Virus record (IMG/VR): IMGVR_UViG_3300008448_000450
Location: 1-28,967 of that record
Direction: 5' to 3' (one strand)
Length of the DNA stretch: 28,967 nt
DNA from: a virus
Shown here: positions 6,698 to 16,200 of the stretch, piece after piece
How the letters are laid out: each line of letters begins with the position of its first letter
Position numbering within the stretch: position 1 is the stretch's first letter
Made by a program: the position numbers and the translations under genes
Notes under the pieces: model-generated
What the model saw: only the letters and a program-made list of their open reading frames with translations
Told to the model about the DNA's origin: nothing
Databases searched by the model: none

Positions 6698-8683
6698 ATG
6701 GCAGTAAATCAATCAATAATTAAAAAATTTAATCCAAATTTTAAAGATGTAAATTACTTAGGAAAGAATTTTTCTGAGTTCCGTCAGAATTTGATTGAAT
6801 TTGCAAAAGTATATTATCCAAACACGTATTCAGATTTTAATGAAGCTTCTCCTGGAATGATGTTCATGGAAATGGCAGCATATGTTGGCGATGTTATGTC
6901 ATTTTATATTGATAAACAATTTAAAGAAAACTTATTATTATTTGCAAATGAAAAGCAAAATGTAATAGCTATTTCACAAGCATTGGGATACAAGCCTAAA
7001 TTGACTGCAAGTGCTACGGTAGAAGCAACGATTTATCAAATGGTTCCTGCTATGGGAGCAGACAAACAATATGAACCAGACAGTAGATTCTTTTTAAAGA
7101 TTCTACAAAATTCAAAATTTTCCACAGAAACTCCACCGATACAATCGTTTAGATCAATAGAGGATGTAGATTTTGCTGACGCGGCAAATAGATCAATTAG
7201 AATTTTATCAAGAGATGGATTCAATGCTCCGTCAATGTACGTAGTGTCTAAAAAAATTAGACTAGTATCGGCGGATGTTAAGACAATAACCTATACGTTT
7301 GGATCTCCTCAAAAATTTTCAAGAATAGAAATTCCAGACAATAACGTAATTTCTATACAAAATATAAAAGATTCTGATGGAAATACATGGTACGAAGTTG
7401 ATTATTTAGGACAAGATTTAATAATAGAAGAAAGAGACGTAGCGGAAAGAAATAATGAAGGATTTTATTCTCAAGAAACTCTTTCCAACGGATCACTGTC
7501 ACCAGCAAAACTGGCTGTATTTAGAAAAAAGCCTAGAAGATTTACGACTAGAATAAATTCTTCCATGAAAATGGAAATATTATTTGGATCGGGTCTTGGT
7601 GATGTTAATGAAGACATCATCACTTTGAATTCTACTCAAATAGCAAATTCAAAATATAAACAAGGAGTATCAAATCAATCATTAGATCCCTCTGATTTTA
7701 TTACTAGTGATACTTTTGGACTAGCTCCCGCGAATACAACTCTTACTGTGACCTATTTGGTTGGAGGTGGAATTCAATCAAACGTTCCTTCAAATTACAT
7801 AACAAAAGTAGATTTTGTTGATGTAAAAAATAGACCACAAGATTATGCACCGGTTGAACAAAACTTATTTAGTCAGGTAGTTTCAAGTGTGGCTATTCTG
7901 AATGAAGAACCAGCGCGTGGTGGAGATGACGGAGAATCCATAGAGGAAATTCGTCAAAATGCACTAGCATTTTTTAATGCACAAAATCGAGTAGTAACTG
8001 ACAAAGATTACATTGTTAGATCGTTGGCAATGCCATCTAAGTTTGGAGCAATTTCAAAAGTATTTGTGGTTAGAGATGAACAAATAAATGCAATCGGTGA
8101 GCAAAATCCCGATAATCTAGTAATCAATAATGATCAAAATCCATTTAATAATAGAAGTTATGTAGTTGATCCGGTTTCTCCAAATGCAATAAATTTATAC
8201 GTACTAGGATATACGGCGGAAAAAAAATTATCGCCACTAAATACTTTAGTAAAAAATAATCTAGCTAAATATTTAGAACAATACAGAGTTCTTACTGATG
8301 AGGTAAATATTTTGGATGCATTTGTAGTAAATATTTCTGTCGAATTTTATATTGTTGTATATAGAAATTACAACATGAACGATGTTGTTGCGCGATGTAT
8401 CGATGCAATTAGAGAATTTTTTGATATTGACAAATGGCAAATAAATCAGCCAATAATATTGAACGATTTAAAATTAATGATTGGATCGGTAGAAGGTGTT
8501 CAAACGGTAACTGATGTGGTAATACGAAATAAATATAGATATCAAGATGGGCGAGATTATTTTGAATACAGATATCCAATCGAAGAAGCGATTGCGGATG
8601 ATGTTATATATCCGTCATTAGATCCATGTATATTTGAAATTAGATATCCAGAAACTGACATTATAGGTCATGCTAGACAATAA
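6698..8683 (+). CDS. 6: baseplate wedge protein gp6 (Baseplate_J-like)
   Basis: 661 aa, essentially the length of T4 gp6 (660). The N-terminus has the gp6 hallmark NPNFKDVNYLGKNFSEFR, followed by SPGMMFMEMAAYVGDVMSFYIDKQFKENLL (split at about residues 48-77) and ALGYKPK. The mid/C-terminal Baseplate_J core is seen in ARGGDDGESIEEIRQNAL (around 407-424), NRVVTDKDYI and the strand/helix pattern to residue 600. Two gp6 chains with the gp7 trifurcation unit form each baseplate wedge and transmit the signal for sheath contraction. A strong AGGAG precedes the ATG. It is flanked by gp25 and a putative adhesin, consistent with a wedge operon. Confidence 0.95.
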   Translation: MAVNQSIIKKFNPNFKDVNYLGKNFSEFRQNLIEFAKVYYPNTYSDFNEASPGMMFMEMAAYVGDVMSFYIDKQFKENLLLFANEKQNVIAISQALGYKPKLTASATVEATIYQMVPAMGADKQYEPDSRFFLKILQNSKFSTETPPIQSFRSIEDVDFADAANRSIRILSRDGFNAPSMYVVSKKIRLVSADVKTITYTFGSPQKFSRIEIPDNNVISIQNIKDSDGNTWYEVDYLGQDLIIEERDVAERNNEGFYSQETLSNGSLSPAKLAVFRKKPRRFTTRINSSMKMEILFGSGLGDVNEDIITLNSTQIANSKYKQGVSNQSLDPSDFITSDTFGLAPANTTLTVTYLVGGGIQSNVPSNYITKVDFVDVKNRPQDYAPVEQNLFSQVVSSVAILNEEPARGGDDGESIEEIRQNALAFFNAQNRVVTDKDYIVRSLAMPSKFGAISKVFVVRDEQINAIGEQNPDNLVINNDQNPFNNRSYVVDPVSPNAINLYVLGYTAEKKLSPLNTLVKNNLAKYLEQYRVLTDEVNILDAFVVNISVEFYIVVYRNYNMNDVVARCIDAIREFFDIDKWQINQPIILNDLKLMIGSVEGVQTVTDVVIRNKYRYQDGRDYFEYRYPIEEAIADDVIYPSLDPCIFEIRYPETDIIGHARQ

Positions 8684-8695
8684 CAGAGATATGCG

Positions 8696-9736
8696 ATGAG
8701 AACTTTTATATCAGCAACGGAAGACGCTTCAATTTATCAAAGATATCCAAGCTCAAATACTGGATTAGATGAAATATTAGAAATTGGAAAGTTAAAAAAA
8801 TCTACGGACATGGATGTAATGTATGCTTCATCGTCTGTAAGAAGTTTACTGAATTTTGATATTCCTTCAAATCAACAATATCCAACGAACTCCGTATATT
8901 TGTTAAATTTAAGAATAGCAACCGCCAAACACGTAAATAGATATCAAACCATAGAAGTGTATCCGGTGTCTAGAAGTTGGGTAGAAGGTAGTGGATATTT
9001 TTATCAAGATGTTAGAAACGTAAATGATGGGATTGCATGGAATACTGCAGCTAAACACGTGTCGTGGAGTAATGCTGGGGGAGACATAGCACTAACACCA
9101 AGTGCATCATATACGTTGTCAAAAATGCCTCTTGAAGATATAAAAATAAACGTAACTAATTTAATATCACCGGTAGTATCTGGATCAACACAAATTCCAT
9201 GGAACGGATTACTTTTAAAATTTCCTGATGCGGACGAAGGTGATTCCACAAATGTAGGAAATATAAAAGTATTTTCTTCAAATACACACACTGTGTTTGC
9301 CCCTAAGCTTGAAATTTTGTGGAAAAATCAGACGTTTATAACCGGATCATTGAAGCCATTACCATCGTCAACAGTTTCAATAATACCAAAAAATATAAAA
9401 GAATCTTATACATTAGGCGAAATTGATAAAGTGTATTTAGTGGTCCGAGAGCTATATCCAGACAAGCGATTCGACGCTGTGCAGCGATATAGAACTACTT
9501 ACTATCTCCCATCGTCATCATATTTTAGAATAAAAGATGTTATATCAAATGTAGTATTATTTGATTTTGATGATTATTCATTAATAAATTGCGATTTATC
9601 CGGATCATATATTTCTTTAGATACTACGGGATTAGATGTTGATCGATATTATTCTATTGATTTAAAGGTAAAACGCGGTGATCAAACATTCTTTCCAGAA
9701 TTTAATTACATGTTTAAGGTAGATCGAAATGGATAA
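8696..9736 (+). CDS. DNRLRE-like structural/adhesin protein
   Basis: 346 aa. The N-terminal 210 residues resemble the DNRLRE/disaggregatase-related beta-sandwich: TFISATEDASIYQRYPSSN (3-21), RSLLNFDIP, VYPVSRSWVEGSG (a Trp-x-Glu-Gly type motif around 97-109), then WNTAAKHVSW and the LLLKFPDADEG strand. The C-terminal 120 residues form another beta-rich unit (SYTLGEIDKVYLVVRELYPD; YRTTYYLPSSSYFRIKD; RYYSIDLKVKRGDQTFFPE). DNRLRE domains are found in secreted carbohydrate-binding proteins, so attachment of the wedge to a fibre, or glycan binding, is a reasonable inference. It follows gp6 by 12 nt and overlaps the next gene by 8 nt (coupled translation). It replaces the T4 order gp7-gp8 at this position. 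Confidence 0.68.
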   Translation: MRTFISATEDASIYQRYPSSNTGLDEILEIGKLKKSTDMDVMYASSSVRSLLNFDIPSNQQYPTNSVYLLNLRIATAKHVNRYQTIEVYPVSRSWVEGSGYFYQDVRNVNDGIAWNTAAKHVSWSNAGGDIALTPSASYTLSKMPLEDIKINVTNLISPVVSGSTQIPWNGLLLKFPDADEGDSTNVGNIKVFSSNTHTVFAPKLEILWKNQTFITGSLKPLPSSTVSIIPKNIKESYTLGEIDKVYLVVRELYPDKRFDAVQRYRTTYYLPSSSYFRIKDVISNVVLFDFDDYSLINCDLSGSYISLDTTGLDVDRYYSIDLKVKRGDQTFFPEFNYMFKVDRNG

Positions 9737-10229
9737 TGTACTAAATTCATATATACCAAAATTATTGGTTGATTTAGATCGTACCAATGAAGACGTTGTA
9801 ACAGTTTCTACAAACTATTTCTCTCAACAGGGAGATGTGTATACTTTAGATAAAAGAACAATTTCTCCAGTAGTATTACAAACCACACAATCAGTTAATG
9901 AACTGCGTCCAGAGATTTCAAATTTTTATCCATTTAGTGCTGTAACTCCATTGGAATTCGATGGTTCAACTTTAATTTTGAGTCCAAGTATAACAACGCA
10001 GCCAACAGCTTCTCAAATGTATTATGTTCCAATATATTTTGAACGATATGATCCAAATGTATTATCTCAAATAGACAAAAGTTTTATGGAATTAACAAAT
10101 GTTGTTCTTGAAGAATCCGCCAACCTTGATACAGAAGATACAATCCAAACAACCCCACTACCAGAAGATTTGAATTTGACAATTCAACAGTTAGAAGAAT
10201 TACTTACTCAATTACGAACATTGAGATAA
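9729..10229 (+). CDS. putative baseplate/tail structural protein
   Basis: 166 aa, no Cys, acidic. Residues 1-115 are mixed beta with the pattern PKLLVDLDRTNEDVVTVSTN, YFSQQGDVYTLD and YFERYDPNVLSQID. The last 25 residues are a Leu-rich helix (NLTIQQLEELLTQLRTLR) likely to coil with a partner. I do not recognise the family. The gene starts inside the end of the DNRLRE-like gene and stops 7 nt before the next, so it is clearly part of the structural operon. A small connector or fibre-attachment subunit is possible but unproven. Confidence 0.7.
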   Translation: MDNVLNSYIPKLLVDLDRTNEDVVTVSTNYFSQQGDVYTLDKRTISPVVLQTTQSVNELRPEISNFYPFSAVTPLEFDGSTLILSPSITTQPTASQMYYVPIYFERYDPNVLSQIDKSFMELTNVVLEESANLDTEDTIQTTPLPEDLNLTIQQLEELLTQLRTLR

Positions 10230-10236
10230 CCATTAT

Positions 10237-11106
10237 ATGCCAAATCAAGAAAATTTTAGAAGCGATGTAACAACTGTAACAGAACCGCGATTTTTAGCAT
10301 CTCGTATAGTACGAGTTCCTGATGAATTAATTTTATTAGAAGAACTCGCTGCTAGTTTTGGGTTTGATATAGATGATAATGTAGAAATACATTTTTATAC
10401 AGTACCTGATAATATATTAACGCTAAGTACTGTCATAAGAATACGTGACACTATTTTAAAATCGCACGTGGTGAAATATCAAGATGATACGCTTAAGAAT
10501 TATATTAGAATTGATTTTACTAAATTATTTCTAGATAAAAATCTAGTACTTCTTCCCGGCGATTACAGAGTTGTTATGAACTTCTTCTCAGATGAAATTG
10601 GTAAATATGATAATAGAATTTTATCCGTTTCTCAAATATCACCATCTAGAACTGAAGTTGAATTAATATTTAATAATACTACGGACGAAGTAGTTAGAGA
10701 ACAAAATTTAATAGCACTTAAAGAATTTGTTGAGGTAGGACTTAATAAACCAGATGCGGCAGGGTTGGCGCAAAAGATATATACTTCTGTAGAAGGGACG
10801 TTTGTTGATGTGGTTGAAGAAGGATTAACTTCGCAAAATGTCATACAAAAAGCAGTTGATCCTAGATTTAACCAAACGTACAATAATACATTTGGTAGAA
10901 TAGAAAGACTTGGATTATTAGATCAATTTTCAACTGAATTAGATAACTTCATCACGGAATTGTACAATTTTATATTGGAAGAAATAGTTATACATAAGGA
11001 TGATAGAATTCAAGAAGATGAATATCAAGAAATCATAAACAAGATTATAAAACAAAAAATCACAGTTCTTCAGTCTAAATTAGACGGGCGAATTAAAATA
11101 ACATAG
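10237..11106 (+). CDS. putative baseplate/tail structural protein
   Basis: 289 aa. The N-terminal half (to about residue 150) is beta-rich (FLASRIVRVPDELILLEELA; VEIHFYTVPDNILTLSTVIR; LLPGDYRVVMNFFSDEIG) and resembles a carbohydrate- or partner-binding sandwich. The C-terminal half is helical, with TSQNVIQKAVDPRFNQTYNN and a terminal helix ending KQKITVLQSKLDGRIKIT. No Cys. I cannot assign the family. Neighbours on both sides are virion-like, and gaps are under 10 nt. An elongated fibre-connector with a globular head is a possible reading of this architecture, but that is inference. Confidence 0.7.
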   Translation: MPNQENFRSDVTTVTEPRFLASRIVRVPDELILLEELAASFGFDIDDNVEIHFYTVPDNILTLSTVIRIRDTILKSHVVKYQDDTLKNYIRIDFTKLFLDKNLVLLPGDYRVVMNFFSDEIGKYDNRILSVSQISPSRTEVELIFNNTTDEVVREQNLIALKEFVEVGLNKPDAAGLAQKIYTSVEGTFVDVVEEGLTSQNVIQKAVDPRFNQTYNNTFGRIERLGLLDQFSTELDNFITELYNFILEEIVIHKDDRIQEDEYQEIINKIIKQKITVLQSKLDGRIKIT

Positions 11107-11114
11107 GTGTTTAT

Positions 11115-12734
11115 ATGGACGAAGACATGAACAATGTAGATCGCAGTACTAGTATCACAGAAGAGTCTGCTGGTTCGGGTATAGGTGCTTCTGGTGGTTC
11201 GGCTGGAGGTAGTACTTCTGGTGGATCTACTACTGGAACAACGACGACAACTCGTAACACGGGAGTCTGTCAAGCAAATGCAGACTGTGGTTCTGGTTTT
11301 ATATGCGACACAAGGAATCCAACATATCCAACCGGAGATTTAACAAATCCGTTTGGACAGTGTGTACAATGTACTCCAGTTAATACATTTTTGCGCTGCG
11401 AACCTGAAACTGGAATTGCAATTTATGCAAACGGTAATTGTGGAGAGAAAAAAAGTACAGGACTGGACGGGAACTGTCCTCCACCAAAAGGATTATTTAT
11501 TGAATGTAATAAAGCCACCGCTAAATATCACGATGGTTTGGGTGGATTTACATATGAAAATAATGCAAAAATTTGTATTGATAAATGTGAAAAGGACAAC
11601 GTTTTTATTCAATGCAAGGAAGGAACAACCACAGCAATTGTTCATGATGGGAAATGTGATAGACGAGAAATACAAAATGATAGTAGATGTATTACTCGGA
11701 CCTGCGATGCAAAGGACAAATTTTTAGGATGCGAAGGAACCAGCGGAAAATACGCAGATGGTGATTGCGGATTTTATGTAGTACAGCTAGATACGAAAGT
11801 AAACAAAGTAAATAATGTGGATACGGTATGTTACACAGCTCCTCCAGCAAGTGGATCGTTTCTAGGGTGTGCAGCCAACACATATACAGCGCAATTCGCA
11901 AATGGAACTGGTGGAATAATAGCGGTACAGAATAGTCCTAGATGTGGGTATATTAGTTCATCAGGATCACCTGCATCAGTAGTTAATACGTTCACGATAG
12001 GAGTTGCACAACAAAATCGAGGAACGGTGTTAGTTACATATTCAGACAGTGACACCGTTCAAAATAATAGAACAATAACAGTCGCTTCTACTACAACACT
12101 ATCGTTTAATAATTCGGGATCGGCTAGATATCCAATACAACTAACGGCACAGCCAGCAAACGGATATAGATTTTCTGGATGGACGCGAGATACAAACTAC
12201 ACAGCTACAGGCAATCAACCAGTGTTATCTGGATTTATTAGAGGAAATTCATCTATAGTTGCTAATTTTATCGCAGTAGAAACTGGATCATCTTCTAACC
12301 CGCCACTTCAAAATACACCTACACCAACTCCTACGCCGACATGGAGAAGTTGTGTTGACGGTACATTAAATAATGGAACGCCTCCAACTGGATATAGAAA
12401 TGTAGTGTATAATGGACCAGCGGGTGGAACGTGTTGGGAACCAGAAACTGAAATTGGATTTAACCCGCCATTAAATCAGGCGCTTACATTTTTCTGGAGA
12501 AGAGGTCAGAACTACCCATCTTCCATCAGAGTAAATGCTACAAATTCTTCCTATTCATCTGCTTATTCAATTACTATAAACACTAATGAAAATATCACAA
12601 TAATACCCAGATCATTTGTGATTAATCCAAGAAGCACAGAAACGTTTAGTGTATTGGTAACCCCTACTTTGTTAGCAGGATTGGGTGATGGTACTTCGGT
12701 GTTTGATGCACGTGTTGAAATTTTAGAGTTATAA
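11115..12734 (+). CDS. cysteine-rich repeat protein with InlB-like domain, probable adhesin
   Basis: 539 aa. Residues 19-50 are a Gly/Ser/Thr linker. Residues 51-280 contain 20 of the protein's 22 cysteines in about five imperfect repeats of the form F-(L/I)-x-C ... (Y/H)-x-(D/N)-G-x-(C/G), e.g. TFLRCEPETG, LFIECNKATAKYHDG, VFIQCKEGTTTAIVHDG, FLGCEGTSGKYADGDCG, SFLGCAANTYTAQFANG. They are introduced by a dickkopf/EGF-like CQANADCGSGFICD. Residues 292-387 look like an InlB/Flg_new-type B-repeat (PANGYRFSGW ... SSIVANF). A TPTPTPTPT linker (401-409) precedes a C-terminal beta domain (443-539). No signal peptide. Disulfide-stabilised tip domains on a phage virion would bind host surface. Family unrecognised; adhesin role inferred from domains and position. 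Confidence 0.72.
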   Translation: MDEDMNNVDRSTSITEESAGSGIGASGGSAGGSTSGGSTTGTTTTTRNTGVCQANADCGSGFICDTRNPTYPTGDLTNPFGQCVQCTPVNTFLRCEPETGIAIYANGNCGEKKSTGLDGNCPPPKGLFIECNKATAKYHDGLGGFTYENNAKICIDKCEKDNVFIQCKEGTTTAIVHDGKCDRREIQNDSRCITRTCDAKDKFLGCEGTSGKYADGDCGFYVVQLDTKVNKVNNVDTVCYTAPPASGSFLGCAANTYTAQFANGTGGIIAVQNSPRCGYISSSGSPASVVNTFTIGVAQQNRGTVLVTYSDSDTVQNNRTITVASTTTLSFNNSGSARYPIQLTAQPANGYRFSGWTRDTNYTATGNQPVLSGFIRGNSSIVANFIAVETGSSSNPPLQNTPTPTPTPTWRSCVDGTLNNGTPPTGYRNVVYNGPAGGTCWEPETEIGFNPPLNQALTFFWRRGQNYPSSIRVNATNSSYSSAYSITINTNENITIIPRSFVINPRSTETFSVLVTPTLLAGLGDGTSVFDARVEILEL

Positions 12735-12735
12735 A

Positions 12736-13254
12736 ATGCCAATAATAAATTCAACTTCGACCAACATTCCATTTCTAAATACATACGTTCCGTATCAACT
12801 GGATTCTAATCTTACAGAGGCACGTTCGATTCGTGATATGGTTTCGTATGAATTTGCTGTACCATCAACTCCTAGAACAATTAATTATTATTCAGGAGCA
12901 GAAACGTCATATGAAGTTGAAATGTCAATGAAAAATTTGACAGACAACGCCGAAATAGAAGTTTCTATCAAATATAATACAGATATATTTAATATAACAT
13001 CTGCCACCGCAACAACTGTCTCAATTAATCAGACAATTTCTAAAATAACAAAAAGATTGCGTCCTACGGAAATTGGAACATTTAAAATTTTGTCTAAAAA
13101 TCGAACATTAAATTCTTTAATAGGTAAATCTCCTATACAGACAGAACTTGAAGTTTCCATGAAAAATTTGGCAAATGGGTTACTAGTGGTAAAACAACAA
13201 AATATTAGTTTGCTTTCTTCTAAGCAATTTTCTGAAAATACAACTGTAACGTAA
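12736..13254 (+). CDS. putative virion protein with internal beta repeat
   Basis: 172 aa, beta-rich, no Cys. Two similar segments, SYEVEMSMKNLTDNAEI (58-74) and QTELEVSMKNLANGLLV (135-151), share the core (E)(V/L)E-(V/M)SMKNL. This suggests two related beta-sandwich units of about 77 residues, perhaps Ig-like. Fold and function are otherwise unrecognised. It is sandwiched between the cysteine-rich protein and the giant 1668-residue protein with 1-nt gaps (TAAAATG and TAATATG). It is therefore probably produced in matching amounts and may link the two in the virion. Confidence 0.68.
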   Translation: MPIINSTSTNIPFLNTYVPYQLDSNLTEARSIRDMVSYEFAVPSTPRTINYYSGAETSYEVEMSMKNLTDNAEIEVSIKYNTDIFNITSATATTVSINQTISKITKRLRPTEIGTFKILSKNRTLNSLIGKSPIQTELEVSMKNLANGLLVVKQQNISLLSSKQFSENTTVT

Positions 13255-13255
13255 T

Positions 13256-16200
13256 ATGAATATTACACGTACAATAAAAAACGTAACTGCAACAATAGAA
13301 CCAGCAACGCGGCCAAGTCGTCTAAGCATATCAGATACTGCTTTTACTAGTAGATCTGATACGGCTGCGTCTAATACAATAACAATAACATTTAGTACTG
13401 AAATTGATACGTTTTCTATAACAGTGTATGATCCTGATTTTACTGGAAACTTAGTAGAGGCATATGATAAAAATAACAATTTAATACAGCGAGTTAACGT
13501 TGCCGGTGATTCAAAACCGGGAGTATTAACAGAGGTGCCGGTGTTTATTAGAGGAAATAATTCCTTAAAATATGTTAAGCTGATACCAGCACAAGGAGAC
13601 TATGTAATATATGATAATTTAGATATTAATACTACACAACCGTCCGCACCAACACAAACACAAACTCCCGCGATTGTTAAAAGTAGAAGAACAAATACAT
13701 TTCCTATAAGAGTAACTGTTTTTCCACCAAACGTGGCACGTACATTTGTATATCCAATTAATATTAACATCGTTCCTGAACAAACAACGGAACAAGAACT
13801 GACTTTAATTTATCCATTTAGCATAAACGTTCTTCCCGTGAATGTTAATATAAGTGATCCGCTTATAGAAAAGTCATATGAATTTCTTAAAACTGCAATT
13901 GAAAATTATGTTGATGAAGATCGTGAATTAAAAACACTATTAAATTACGGAGAAGATAAGCAATCGGTTGCCGTAGCGTATAGATATGGATTGGAAGATG
14001 TCAATTCAATAAAAACTATTCAATTAAAATTATTACAACCGGTACCTGACGATATATCTGTAAACTCTCCTGTGTTTTTGAGCCGAGAAGTTGCAAAATC
14101 TATTATTGATAAAGTTAGAATTAGATTTGCACCCGAAATAGATGCCACGCCATATCTAAGACCGAAGAATTTAAAAGTAAATAATAATGTTGATCTCGGG
14201 AAAACATTAAATAATGTAACCTTAAAATTCCTTGCGTTAAATACAGGATCGGTCGGAACAATAGACGATGCAAATAATAAAACATTTGAAGACCAGATTT
14301 TCAGAAGATGGTATTCATATGATTTTAATTCGTCAGAATTAAATATAGATTTTACAGACTATAAGAATTTTGTATTTTATGGATCTGCTGCGATGCGCCT
14401 TGCGGCATTTAAAGAAAAATTAAACAATTTAGAACAACTTGAATATAAGCGAATACAATTCCTATCATCGTCTACGTATATAGGAACAACTGCATCTGCT
14501 GGATATCTGTTTGTACAAGAAGAATCTGCTAAATTCTCCAAAGAAAAAGAAGACATAATACGAGCATTCGATAGATACGAACAATATTTGTATTTCACCG
14601 AATCTGGCTCATCATCCCCATACACGGCGTCTGCGTATTACGCTGACACCGGTATGGAATATAATCCAGTAGGATATTGGCCTAAAAATTCGTCAGGCAG
14701 TGTATATGCAACATACTCACCAGAAGCAATTGATTGGTTTGAAAGTCAGAGCTTAATCGCACAGCGATATGATGAATTCAATGTAAATAATTTAGTAAAT
14801 ACAGTTCCAACTCACATACGAGAACATATTGACAATGACTCTTATATAACATTTGTCACGATGGTGGGTCATTTCTTTGATAATATTAAACTATATGTTG
14901 ATCATTTCCCATACATTCATAGTAGAGATTTAGATCCAAACTTTGAATTATCAAAAGATTTAGTAAATGAAATAGCAGAGTCGGTTGGATTTAAATTACC
15001 TACACTAAATTCAACATATGATTTAACAAACAATATTCTAGGGACAGAAGAAGATACGCCTAGAAGAGATTTGACTGCTGAAATATATAAACGATTGTTG
15101 CACAATTTACCGTTTTTTGCAAAAGCAAAAGGTACAAAAACTGCACTAGAATCGTTCATAAAAACGTTTGGTATAACTCCGCAGCTAGTAAAAGTAAAAG
15201 AAACCGGCGTTCCATTTACATCATCGTATTATTCGTTTGATGAATTTAGTACCGGTTTAGATTATGATGATACTAAAATTTCATATATATCGTTGCCGCT
15301 GTCTGCTTCACTAAGATCTCCTAGAACCCTTCAATTAACTTGTACATTTGCGAAAAGCAAACCAATGACGGTGTTGACAGGTGATAATAAATGGGCACTC
15401 AACATAGTACCTCACCCAAGCAGTTCCCAGCTAGGAAGACTTGAATTAGTTTCGGGCAGTAGTTCCGTATTGATTTTATCTAGTAGTTATCAAGAAATTT
15501 TTGGAGATGAATTAATAAGCGTTGCTATTCAAACAGATGCGTCGGAAACATCATTGCATTTTATGCAAACCGATGGCGAAGATTTGTTATTTAATTCAAT
15601 ACAATCCGAAACAACAACATTTGTTCCATTATGGAATGCTACTCAATTTATATATGTGGGTGGATCAGGATCTCTTGTTGCGAGTAGATTTGACGGAACG
15701 ATAGATGAAATCCGTTTATGGAAAGAAAATCTATCAGATGAAGTTATTTTGAATACGGCATTTGACCCAGGATCAAATGCAGGTGATACGTATGCAAGTG
15801 CGGCTGAAAATTTATTAGTACAATTATCATTTAATAATTTAAATACGAATTTCTTAGTTGCATCATCTTCTGTCTTAAATGAAAGTCCGTATAAAGATAT
15901 TACAGTTTCACCGTCACTTTCGCAAATTTCTGTATTTAATATAAATGCATCCGATTTTTCTAGATATAATAGAAATATTCGACAAGAAATGGCACAGGCG
16001 GGAAGCTCGGGATATTTAACAAACAAAGTAAAAGTAGCACCTCCTCCGGTATTTAGAGAATCAAATTCTGAAGTTAAAACTCTCTATAAAAATAGAAGTA
16101 TAGTCGCCCCTCCGCAGAAAAAAGCGCAGCGAGGACGAAATAAAGTAATAGTTTCACTCTCTCCTACAGAGATTATAAATCAAAATATAATTCGTAATTT

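Noticed and set aside
6691-6698. TATAAAT before the gp6 start (and a similar one at 26426) as T4-type late promoter
   Set aside because: The motif abuts the ATG, leaving no room for transcription to start ahead of the gene.
11070-11273. Minus-strand Ser/Arg/Thr-rich ORF opposite the start of the cysteine-rich gene
   Set aside because: It is the antisense of a Gly/Ser/Thr linker, has no ribosome binding site and would be the only minus-strand gene; a shadow frame.
11353-11727. 124-codon + strand ORF within the cysteine-rich gene
   Set aside because: Out-of-frame shadow; the main frame has coherent repeats across this stretch, and the alternative has no start signal.
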